A stretch of 64,000 bases of DNA. Source: an uncultured Acidobacteriia bacterium. GTDB taxonomy: Bacteria; Acidobacteriota; Terriglobia; Bryobacterales; Bryobacteraceae. Made by a program: the position numbers and the translations under genes. This document shows positions 44,616 through 52,494 of this stretch, piece by piece; within the stretch, counting starts at the first letter, position 1, and every line of letters starts with the position of its first letter. The notes beneath the pieces are model-generated. The model worked only from the letters and a program-made list of their open reading frames with translations. It made no database searches and was not told the origin of the DNA. The stretch spans positions 62,001-126,000 of the forward strand of contig CAIYVZ010000014.1 of NCBI GenBank assembly GCA_903929755.1, read 5' to 3'.

Positions 44616-47600
44616 ATGCATGAGCACTGGACAGCGCGATATTCGCGTCCCATTATCTTCGTCGTTATTGCCCTGGTGGGGATGGGCGGGTACCTTGCGT
44701 TCAATATTCCGGTAGCGGTTTTCCCGGCGACCGATTTCCCCCGCATTGTGGTGGGCGTGGACAACGGTGTCTCGCCGATTGACCAGATGCAGGTGGTGGT
44801 GACGCGGCCGATTGAAGAGGCTTTGAATGCCGTGCCGGGTTTGGAGACGGTGCGTTCGACGACGAGCCGCGGGTCGGCCGATATCAGTCTGTTTTTCAAC
44901 TGGAACGTGGATATGTTCCGGACGCTGGAGTTTGTAAATGCAGCGCTGGCGAGGGTGCAGCCTTCCCTGCCCCCGACGGCGAAACTGACATCGAACCGGC
45001 TGACGTTCGCGGCGTTCCCGATTATGGGGTACAGCATTACGTCGGAGTCGGTGCCGCAGCGTGCCCTGTGGGAGATGGCGCAGTACCAGATCAAGCCACG
45101 GCTGAATCGCGTGAATGGCGTGTCGATGGTGGTGCTGCAGGGCGGGCAGGTTCCGGAGTTCCACATTGAGCCGGATCCGGCGAAGATGCTGGAAGCGCAA
45201 GTCACGGTGCCAGGGATTCTGGACGCGGTTTCGAAGAGCAACATGATCGATTCGCCGGGGTTGCTGCAGAACAACCATGAGTTGTCTTTGGCGCTGGTGA
45301 CGGGCCAGACGCGGACTCCGGAAGAGATCGGCAACATTGTGGTGAAGACGTCGCCCGCGGGCATTCCGGTGCGGGTGGCGGATCTGGGTACCGTGAATCC
45401 GGGCGTGATGCCGGTGTACACGATTGTGACGGCGAACGGCAAGCCGGCGGTGCTGCTGAATATCTTCCGGCAACCGGACAGCAATACGGTGGCGGTGGCG
45501 GATCTGGTGACGAAGGAACTGGAGCAGATTAAGACAACACTGCCTCCGGGCGTGAAGCTCCAGGCGTTTTATGACCAGTCGGCTGTGGTGCGGGATTCGA
45601 TTGCGAGTGTTCGCGATGCGATCCTGATCGGGCTGATCCTGGCGGCGATTATTCTGGTGCTGTTCCTGCGGGACTGGGGCAGTTCGATTGTTGCCGGGCT
45701 AGTAATTCCGGCCACGATTGCGATCACGCTGATTGTGCTGCGGTTCCTGGGCGAGAGCTTCGACCTGATGACGCTGGGGGGCCTGGCGGCGGCGGTTGGT
45801 CTGGTGATTGACGACGCGATTGTGGTGGTGGAAAACATTGTGATGCACCGGGATTCGGGGCAGAGTTTGAGCGATGCGATCCGGAGTGCGATTGCGGAGA
45901 TTCGGGTGCCTCTGGTGGGCTCGACGATTACTCCGATTGTGGTGTTTCTGCCGCTGATTTCGATAACGGGCGTGACGGGGACATTCTTCCGCGCGCTGGC
46001 TGTGACGGTGGGCGCTTCGCTGCTGACGTCGCTGTTGCTGGCGTTGACGTGGACTCCGGCTTTGAGCCATTACCTGCTGAAGAAAAAGAAGTCGGTGAAC
46101 GCGCTGGCTAATACGGACGCCCACGGGCATGCGGCTCATTTGATCAACCCAACTGGCTTCATGGGTAAGCTGACGCGGTTCTACGTGGCGGTTTTGAAGT
46201 TCGCATTGGCCCGGCCTTTGGTAGTGGCGGTGAGTTGTTTGCTGCTGGTGGGGGTGTCGTATTTCGGGTTCACGGCGCTGGGCAGCGACCTGTTGCCGGA
46301 GATCGATGAAGGCGCGTTTGTGCTGGATTATCTGATGCCGGCGGGGTCCTCGCTGGAGGACACGAACGCGGTGCTGCTGGGCGTGGAGAAGATTCTTTCG
46401 AAGATTCCGGAAGTTTCCACGACGTCGCGACGGACGGGCCTGCAGTTGGGGCTGGCGGCGGTAACGGAAGCCAATACGGGCGACTTCCTGATCCGGCTGA
46501 AGAACGATCGTGAGCGGGGCATGGACGAAGTGATTTCCGATGCGCGCAAGCAGGTGAACGCGGCGTATCCGCAGCTGGATGTGGAGTTCATTCAGATCCT
46601 GCAGGACATGATTGGCGATCTGAGTAATTCGCCGGAGCCGATTGAGATCAAGATGTTCGCGCAGGACCCGGCGCTGCTGAAGAAATGGTCGCCGAAGGTG
46701 GCGGACCGGATCAAGAAAATCCCGGTGGTTAAGGACGTGAAGGACGGGATTGAGAACACGATTTCGGGGTCGGCAATTGTGATGCGGGTGGACCCGGTCA
46801 TAGCGGCTCGGTCGGGCTTTACGCCGCAGGAGATTGAGCTGGATGCGTCGGCGATTCTGCAGGGTGAACCGGCGTCGACTCCGGTGGTGGTGAATGACCG
46901 GTCGTACACGATTCGGGTGCGGTTTCCGGAGAGCACGAGGGTGAATCTGGAGCAGATTAAGAACACGATGATCGTGAGCTCGACGGGGAAGAATGCGACG
47001 CTGGGGTCGCTGGCGAAGTTTGAGGATGAGGCGGGACAGACGGAGATCCGGCGTGAGAATTTGCTGCGGAATGTGGCGGTGACGGGCCGGTTTGAGGGCG
47101 TGAGTCTGGGCCAGGGAATTCGGCAGGTGCAGGCGGCGGTGGATGAACTGAAGCTGCCTGCGGAGATTCGAGTGGTTTACGGCGGGACTTACGCGGAGCA
47201 GCAGAAATCGTTCAAAGACCTGGTGTTTGTGCTGTTTTTGGCTGTGGTGCTGGTGTTCGTGGTGCTGCTGTTTGAGTTCCGGGTGTTTGGGGCTCCGGCG
47301 GCGATTCTGGCATCTGCCTTGCTGTCGACTTCGGGCGTATTTGGCGCGTTGCTGATTACCGGGACCACGTTCAATATTTCGTCGTTCATGGGCCTGATTA
47401 TGGTGATCGGGATTGTGGCGAAGAACGGGATTTTGCTGCTGGACGCGGATCAGCGGTTCCGGGCTGAGGGGTATTCGGCCTGGGACGCGATGATTGAAGC
47501 GGGCGAGCGCAGGTTGCGGCCGATTTTGATGACGGCATTGGCGACGGTGGCGGGGATGGTGCCGCTGAGTTTGGCGATTGGGGCGGGGTCGCAGATGCTG

Positions 47601-47756
47601 CAGCCGCTGGCGATTGCGGTGATTGGGGGAGTGGCGGCGAGTATGGTGCTGTCGCTGGTGGTGACTCCGGCGGTGCATTATTATTTGTCGGATAAGGGCG
47701 GGCAGGCTCCGGCGGTGCTGATGGATGAGGGGCTGTTGCCGGCGGGTGGGGAGTAG
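44616..47756 (+). CDS. RND multidrug efflux transporter (AcrB/HAE1 type)
   Basis: The 1046-residue inner-membrane pump has twelve predicted membrane segments in two halves. The proton-relay Asp pair lies in 'AAVGLVIDDAIVVVENIVMH' near 395-415. The second half shows 'GLIMVIGIVAKNGILLLDAD' near 925 and 'RLRPILMTALATVAGMVPLS' near 965. Substrates cannot be read from sequence. It is the third gene of the pump operon and is followed by a decayed toxin-antitoxin locus 21 bases away. Confidence 0.95.
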   Translation: MHEHWTARYSRPIIFVVIALVGMGGYLAFNIPVAVFPATDFPRIVVGVDNGVSPIDQMQVVVTRPIEEALNAVPGLETVRSTTSRGSADISLFFNWNVDMFRTLEFVNAALARVQPSLPPTAKLTSNRLTFAAFPIMGYSITSESVPQRALWEMAQYQIKPRLNRVNGVSMVVLQGGQVPEFHIEPDPAKMLEAQVTVPGILDAVSKSNMIDSPGLLQNNHELSLALVTGQTRTPEEIGNIVVKTSPAGIPVRVADLGTVNPGVMPVYTIVTANGKPAVLLNIFRQPDSNTVAVADLVTKELEQIKTTLPPGVKLQAFYDQSAVVRDSIASVRDAILIGLILAAIILVLFLRDWGSSIVAGLVIPATIAITLIVLRFLGESFDLMTLGGLAAAVGLVIDDAIVVVENIVMHRDSGQSLSDAIRSAIAEIRVPLVGSTITPIVVFLPLISITGVTGTFFRALAVTVGASLLTSLLLALTWTPALSHYLLKKKKSVNALANTDAHGHAAHLINPTGFMGKLTRFYVAVLKFALARPLVVAVSCLLLVGVSYFGFTALGSDLLPEIDEGAFVLDYLMPAGSSLEDTNAVLLGVEKILSKIPEVSTTSRRTGLQLGLAAVTEANTGDFLIRLKNDRERGMDEVISDARKQVNAAYPQLDVEFIQILQDMIGDLSNSPEPIEIKMFAQDPALLKKWSPKVADRIKKIPVVKDVKDGIENTISGSAIVMRVDPVIAARSGFTPQEIELDASAILQGEPASTPVVVNDRSYTIRVRFPESTRVNLEQIKNTMIVSSTGKNATLGSLAKFEDEAGQTEIRRENLLRNVAVTGRFEGVSLGQGIRQVQAAVDELKLPAEIRVVYGGTYAEQQKSFKDLVFVLFLAVVLVFVVLLFEFRVFGAPAAILASALLSTSGVFGALLITGTTFNISSFMGLIMVIGIVAKNGILLLDADQRFRAEGYSAWDAMIEAGERRLRPILMTALATVAGMVPLSLAIGAGSQMLQPLAIAVIGGVAASMVLSLVVTPAVHYYLSDKGGQAPAVLMDEGLLPAGGE

Positions 47757-47777
47757 CACAGAGGAGTCGAGGTCGCC

Positions 47778-48167
47778 ATGCAGATCACAATCCGTCCAGA
47801 GCATGAAGAATTGATTTCCCCGGTGCTCCATTCGGGGGCCTACGCAAATGCCGATGAGAGCATCGGTCGCGCGCTGGAAGTGCTTCGGGCTGATGATGGC
47901 TGGCTTGCTGTGAACAGAACGCTGATGGAGTCGTTGTACCAGGTTTCGGCGGGAGCACAGGAAGATCTGTTCGAGATCTGGCGTCGGATCGGATGAGACA
48001 GCGTTAGTCTCGCTGATCGTATTGAAAGCGAAATCTATGAAGTGTTCGAGGCCGTGGGCCGAATGCCGTCCGTAGGGCATACGCGCCTGGATGCGCGACC
48101 CGCACGGATTATGGCAGTGCTGCGGGGTAAGCGGGATCTGCGGCGGGTTTTGGCGGATCGGCTTTAG
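47778..48167 (+). pseudogene. decayed ParD-ParE fusion locus
   Basis: One continuous frame carries first about 46 residues of a ParD-type antitoxin ('ITIRPEHEELISPVLHSGAY', 'RALEVLRADDGW'), then the N-terminus of ParE ('YQVSAGAQEDLFEIWRRIG'). An in-frame TGA follows at 47994-47996. After it the frame continues as ParE ('DSVSLADRIESEIYEVFEAV', 'PSVGHTRLD') to the C-terminal 'VLRGKRDLRRVLADRL'. The middle strands of ParE are missing, so two deletions and one nonsense change are needed to explain it. If translated, only a 72-residue hybrid would be made. All parts are in one frame, which points to recent decay. Confidence 0.75.
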
Positions 48168-48248
48168 GGGCGCTGGCGGCACGCTCACCCGTAGTCCGGA
48201 GACACTTCGGGCGTTTGGAGTATTGAGCATCTTGATTTCGACCCGGTT

Positions 48249-48986
48249 TTAGGCGGCCTGGGGCATGGTTAGGGCCCTGGGGACGGGCTTTGAGGCGTCC
48301 CAATTGTTGGCTTTGTAGAAACGGGCGGTGGCGAGGGCGGTTTTTCGGTCGAGGCCGGCGCTAAGTTTTGCAACTGAAAAAACAAAGCCACGGACTTCGA
48401 GCGTTTGGTTGGGGGCCTGGGGCTCGCGCTTCATCAGTGACTGGTTGAGCAGGAGTTCGGCTTCTTCTCGCGCGATTTCTTCGGCGGCCATGCGGTTGAC
48501 CTGGAGAGCTTCGAGGCGTTTTTCGTTGCGGGCGAGCATGCGTTCGATGCGGTTCTCGTAGAGGGTCAGGTTCGCGATGGCGTGGTGGTGATTGAGCCAC
48601 ATTTTGGCGTGCGTGATGGCGGCTTCGGTTTCGGCGGTGTCGGCGTTGGTATCGGCGGCGTATTCGTGATGGCAGAGGCCTTCGATGTTGGATTCGAGGG
48701 CGCGGGCGCGGTTGAGTCGCCAGTTGTTTTGGGCGAGGGTGATGGCGAGTTGACGCTCGACGGCTCCGACGGGCGCGAGGTCTTCGAGATAGTCCTTTTC
48801 GAAGGCGGTGTAAGCGATACGGTCGGCTTCGTTCATGACATAGAACTGGCCGGTGAGGCCGTGACGCCGCGCGTTCATTCTGGATTTGGCTTTGCCGGCT
48901 TCGGTTTTCGGGCCCGTGGACTGCTGGGCGTTGAGGTAATTCGCCAGGAGTTTGGAGGGGGAGAGATCGTTCGTTTGTTTCGACAT
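48249..48986 (-). CDS. conserved protein of the STGPKT...HGL family, unknown function
   Basis: The product of about 245 residues starts at ATG 48986 (MSKQTNDLSP). It carries an N-terminal signature 'AQQSTGPKTEAGKAKSRMNA' followed by 'RRHGLTGQ', seen in many Acidobacteriota proteins, often in several copies per genome. The rest is mostly helical and charged, with coiled-coil potential ('NEKRLEALQVNRMAAEEIAREEAELL' region). No known domain or motif is visible. A longer frame extends upstream, but its translation looks unnatural. It follows a decayed toxin locus and precedes a TPR gene on the other strand. Confidence 0.7.
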   Translation of the reverse strand: MSKQTNDLSPSKLLANYLNAQQSTGPKTEAGKAKSRMNARRHGLTGQFYVMNEADRIAYTAFEKDYLEDLAPVGAVERQLAITLAQNNWRLNRARALESNIEGLCHHEYAADTNADTAETEAAITHAKMWLNHHHAIANLTLYENRIERMLARNEKRLEALQVNRMAAEEIAREEAELLLNQSLMKREPQAPNQTLEVRGFVFSVAKLSAGLDRKTALATARFYKANNWDASKPVPRALTMPQAA

Positions 48987-49191
48987 TTGCGTTCGCTTTC
49001 CGGCGGCCAGATGGGGGCTCGCCTGTCTACGGATTAGCAGGGGGAGGAGGTAAGAAGTAGCGGGGTGGGCCGGATGTTGTTGAAAAGGTGGGAAAGATAG
49101 TTTGAAATTCGCGTGACGCTCCACTTCATTCCGCTCAAATTACCGCCCTGCGGGTCGCAGAATCGATTACGCTGGTGGAAGTGGCTCGCGA

Positions 49192-50766
49192 ATGAGTTTC
49201 CGTTATCCAACAACAGCGATTCTCTTTCTTGCTGCAGCCAGTTCGCTGTGCGCCGACGCGGGTGTGTTGGTTGTGCAGGTGCAGGATATTCACAAGAAGG
49301 CTCTGACTAAACTGCAACTCCGAGCGGAGGGTGGGGCGGTGGCTCCCCCGACGGATGTTGCCGGTATTGCCCGTCTACCGCTGTCGCCCGGGACCAAGGC
49401 TGGCGAAAGGGTTGGCCTGCAGTTGGTAATGCCGCCGAGAGACCTGGTTTTCATCTCTCCCTGGGACGCGGAGGTTATCGTACCGCCTTTCGACAGTTCA
49501 AAGGAAGTTCTGGTAGTGCTGGCGGATCGGGGGGACCGTGCGCTGCTGGAGGATGGGGCGGCGCTACAGTCGCTCACGGCGAACGTTTTGAAGAAGATTC
49601 AGCCATCGCCGGCAAAGGAACCTGGTGCCGATGACGAGCAGCGCCGCCGCGAGGCGCTGGTGGCGGTCTCGAAGATGTATGGATTCAGCCCTGAGAATCT
49701 GGACGCTGCAATCCGCGCGTGGGGTGAGAAAACGGAGGATCCGTACGAAAGGGGGCTTGCCGCTCTCTATGAGAAGCGATATCCGGAGGCAACGCTGCAG
49801 CTTCAGAAGTCGATGGAGAGGCGAGAGGCAGAACTAGTCAAAGCGCAGGACCGGCTTTCGGATGCGGCGTTCTATCTGGGCCAATCGCTTTACGCACAGG
49901 GAAGGTATCGGGAGGCCGCAACGGCGTTTGAGAAATGCGCGACGTTGCGTCCGAATGAAAGTATCGTGTTGAATAACTGGGGATTGAGTCTATTAAGCGC
50001 TGGCGACTATACGGAGGCGGAGCCATTGTTGCGTCGCGCGTTGGTGATTCGGGAGAAGGCCCTGGGTCCGGATCACCCGGACACCGCGACCGCGCTCAAC
50101 AATCTGGCGGGGCTGCTGGAATCCAAAGGCGACTATGCGGGGGCGGAGCCGTTGTACCGTCGCTCACTGGCCATTCGGGAGAAGGCGCTGGGGCCCGATC
50201 ACCCGGACACCGCGACCTCGCTCAACAATCTGGCGGGGCTGCTGGAATCCAAAGGCGACTATGCGGGGGCGGAGCCGTTGTACCATCGCTCACTGGCCAT
50301 CGCGGAAAAGGCGCTGGGGCCCGATCACCCAAACACCGCGACCTCGCTCAACAATCTGGCGGCGCTGCTGAAATCTAAAGGCGACTATGCGGAGGCGGAG
50401 CCGTTGTACCGTCGCGCGCTGGCCATTTGGGAGAAGGCGCTGGGGCCCGATCACCCGGACACCGCGACCTCGCTCAACAACCTGGCGGCGCTGTTGAGAG
50501 TCAAAGGCGACTATGCGGGGGCGGAGCCGTTGCACCGTCGCGCGCTGGCCATTTGGGAGAAGGCGCTGGGGCCCGATCACCCGGACACCGCGACCTCGCT
50601 CAACAATCTGGCGGCGCTGCTGGAATCCAAAGGCGACTATGCGGGGGCAGAGCCGTTGTACCGCCGCGCCCTAGCCATTCGGGAGAAGGCGCTGGGGCCC
50701 GATCACCCGACGACCCGAACGATACGCAAGAATCTTGGCGAAGTTTTGAAACAATTGGGGAAATAA
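49192..50766 (+). CDS. secreted TPR protein with kinesin-light-chain-type repeats
   Basis: The 524-residue product has a signal peptide (MSFRYPTTAILFLAAASSLCA) and a short beta domain resembling a carboxypeptidase-regulatory module (about 25-110). It also has a central helical region and, from about residue 270, six tandem TPRs of exactly 42 residues with the pattern GDY-x-EAEPL-xxRAL-xIxEKALGPDHPDTAT-xLNNLA. TPR arrays bind protein partners. The repeats are nearly identical at DNA level. The next gene is probably in the same unit. Confidence 0.85.
   Translation: MSFRYPTTAILFLAAASSLCADAGVLVVQVQDIHKKALTKLQLRAEGGAVAPPTDVAGIARLPLSPGTKAGERVGLQLVMPPRDLVFISPWDAEVIVPPFDSSKEVLVVLADRGDRALLEDGAALQSLTANVLKKIQPSPAKEPGADDEQRRREALVAVSKMYGFSPENLDAAIRAWGEKTEDPYERGLAALYEKRYPEATLQLQKSMERREAELVKAQDRLSDAAFYLGQSLYAQGRYREAATAFEKCATLRPNESIVLNNWGLSLLSAGDYTEAEPLLRRALVIREKALGPDHPDTATALNNLAGLLESKGDYAGAEPLYRRSLAIREKALGPDHPDTATSLNNLAGLLESKGDYAGAEPLYHRSLAIAEKALGPDHPNTATSLNNLAALLKSKGDYAEAEPLYRRALAIWEKALGPDHPDTATSLNNLAALLRVKGDYAGAEPLHRRALAIWEKALGPDHPDTATSLNNLAALLESKGDYAGAEPLYRRALAIREKALGPDHPTTRTIRKNLGEVLKQLGK
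50002..50757 (+). repeat. six tandem 126-bp TPR-coding repeats
   Basis: Six copies of a 126-base unit lie head to tail, with starts at 50002, 50128, 50254, 50380, 50506 and 50632. The copies differ by few bases, so the array probably expanded recently by unequal recombination. It is within the TPR gene and always in frame, so copy number could vary without breaking the protein. Confidence 0.9.
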
Positions 50767-50774
50767 TCGAATCC

Positions 50775-51470
50775 ATGGCTCGACTATTCGAAACTGCGGC
50801 CCGCATCTCCACGCCGTGGGCGCTCGCCGCGTTCGCTATCGCCGCGATTGTCTTCGTGCTTGCGAAGCGGCGAGGTAAGGTACCGGCGATCGCGTGGGCG
50901 GGCATTGGCGCGATCGTGCTGCTGGGCATTGTGCCGATCCTGGCCCAACTTCGCAGCGCGGCGATTTATCATGTGCGGATCACGGTTGTCGGTCCGGACG
51001 GAACGCCTGTAGAGGACGCGAAGGTTTGGTCGGCGGCGGGGGGTGAGCCGAAGAAGGTGGCGGGAGGGTGGCAATTCGATATTCCGGCGGCTGCCGCTCC
51101 GGCGGACGGCATGCTGACGGTTTGGGCATCGCTGGAGACTGCATTTTTGAAGGGCAGCCAGGAGGTGCGGCTCGCTGAGGACCACAATCCGGTTACAACC
51201 ATTCGGCTCGCGGGAGACAAGACAGCCACGGTACGGGGAATCATTATGGACAGACAGAATGAGAGAGCTATCGCGGGGGCCAGGGTCAGCATTGTGGGGT
51301 ATGAGAGTGAACAGGTGGTAACTGGTGAGGGTGGTGGCTTTGTGCTGCCTGCGCATGCCGCTTCGAGTCAAAATGTACTGCTTCATGTGGAAGCGAGTGG
51401 TTATGAAGGACTCACGCAGTGGCACCCGGCCGGAGATCAGCCGGCAACAATCATGCTGGCCAGGAAGTGA
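50775..51470 (+). CDS. membrane protein with carboxypeptidase-regulatory-like domain
   Basis: The 231-residue product begins at ATG 50775, eight bases after the TPR stop. It has two N-terminal membrane helices ('ALAAFAIAAIVFVLA' and 'AWAGIGAIVLLGIVPIL') and then two carboxypeptidase-regulatory-like beta domains ('VRITVVGPDGTPVEDAKVW', 'VRGIIMDRQNERAIAGARV'). The close spacing to the TPR gene suggests a partner at the membrane. The function is unknown. Confidence 0.65.
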   Translation: MARLFETAARISTPWALAAFAIAAIVFVLAKRRGKVPAIAWAGIGAIVLLGIVPILAQLRSAAIYHVRITVVGPDGTPVEDAKVWSAAGGEPKKVAGGWQFDIPAAAAPADGMLTVWASLETAFLKGSQEVRLAEDHNPVTTIRLAGDKTATVRGIIMDRQNERAIAGARVSIVGYESEQVVTGEGGGFVLPAHAASSQNVLLHVEASGYEGLTQWHPAGDQPATIMLARK

Positions 51471-51634
51471 GATTTACGTTAGCTTTCGCTTTTGGTAAAT
51501 GTATTGTGATCGCCCAGTAGATTGCGGTTACATGGCGGCAGGCACTCTATGTGGTGCTTGAGGACTACGAGGGGGCCGATTGAGACCTAGAAGGTCGGGT
51601 GCCTGACCTTGGCGAAACCGGTAGAATTGAAGGA

Positions 51635-51853
51635 ATGAGCACGCTTTCGTCGATCATCGTCAGCGATCCCGGGATCATGAGTGGAACTCCGTGCTTCCGT
51701 GGGACGCGGGTGCCGCTCAAGAACCTTCTCGACTACATTGAGGGGGGGTATCCGCTCGCCGAATTTCTGGAGGATTTCCCGACGGTGAGTCGGGAGATGG
51801 CGATCCAGGCGCTGGAAGACGCCAAAGAATCGTTGGTTGCCCGAATCGCATGA
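51635..51853 (+). CDS. DUF433 family antitoxin
   Basis: The 72-residue product has the DUF433 core: 'PGIMSGTPCFRGTRVPLKNL' and 'LAEFLEDFPTVSREMAIQAL'. These small helical proteins pair with PIN-like toxins. The ATG at 51635 is preceded directly by AAGGA; a GTG at 51599 is in frame upstream. A TAGAAT box lies 7 bases before the ATG. The stop overlaps the ATG of the next gene (ATGA). Confidence 0.82.
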   Translation: MSTLSSIIVSDPGIMSGTPCFRGTRVPLKNLLDYIEGGYPLAEFLEDFPTVSREMAIQALEDAKESLVARIA

Positions 51854-52182
51854 AGGTTCTGCTTGACGAGTGCGTCCCGGAGAGACTGCGCCAACATATC
51901 CCCGGACATGAAGTGCACAGTACTCGGTATGCGGGCCTCACTGGCCGGAAGAACGGGGAATTGCTCCGCATGGCGACCGAGGCGGGTTACGAAGTCCTCA
52001 TTACGGTCGATCAGGGCATTCCGTATCAGCAGAGTCTGCCCGGAGTGGGGATGGCGCTGATCGTGCTTGCCGCACCGGGGAATGATATCGAGACGCTGAA
52101 ACGGATGGTGGATGCGATCGTGCGGTCGCTGGAGAGTGCCGGTCCAGGGAAAATCATCAAGCTGGACTACGCGACTGCGTGA
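51850..52182 (+). CDS. DUF5615 PIN-like toxin
   Basis: The 110-residue product fits the DUF5615 PIN-like family: 'MKVLLDECVPERLRQHI' with the first acidic residues, 'GKN'-like 'GRKNGELLRMATE' and 'VLITVDQGIPYQQ' with the second Asp. PIN-like proteins are predicted RNases. It overlaps its DUF433 partner by four bases, and both look intact. This is the only complete toxin-antitoxin pair I see in the window. Confidence 0.85.
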   Translation: MKVLLDECVPERLRQHIPGHEVHSTRYAGLTGRKNGELLRMATEAGYEVLITVDQGIPYQQSLPGVGMALIVLAAPGNDIETLKRMVDAIVRSLESAGPGKIIKLDYATA

Positions 52183-52197
52183 TCAGGCCGTACATTC

Positions 52198-52494
52198 ATG
52201 ATGCGCTGCGATTTGGTTCACTTTGACGATGCGACTTTGAAGGCGATTGATCGGGTTGCCCCGTTGCCGACCACGGTGATCTGGTTTCTTGCGGGAGACC
52301 CCAGGCTATCCGTGAGGGCGAGGGCCTTCATTGAGGACGAGCGGTTGCAGCAGCAAGGCGCAGGACTTCCGGTCGATTCGCGAGCGTGTCGAAAAAGAGC
52401 TGGAGCGCTCACTTCTTTGGACGGACTTACTGTCACGTGTCCGTCAGGGTTTTGTAATAGGCAGTTTACATTGCTTTCCTATGCTGGGAGCCTT
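52198..52494 (+). pseudogene. remnant of a ribbon-helix-helix antitoxin and PIN toxin
   Basis: A frame in phase with the downstream receptor reads 'DLVHFDDATLKAIDRVAP', which looks like the start of a ribbon-helix-helix antitoxin. It continues directly into 'IWFLAGDPRLSVRARAFIED', a typical VapC-type PIN N-terminal segment whose 'LLDTHV' start is missing. After that the frame becomes nonsense, and a neighbouring frame (from about 52365) reads 'FRSIRERVEKELERSLLW', which looks coding. A fused and decayed toxin-antitoxin locus is the simplest reading. The receptor gene's own ATG is at 52495. Confidence 0.45.

Noticed and set aside
45699-48230. 843-codon minus-strand frame opposite the RND pump
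   Set aside because: Same antisense pattern; Arg/His/Gln-rich with no motifs, and it runs across the pump gene and a decayed locus.
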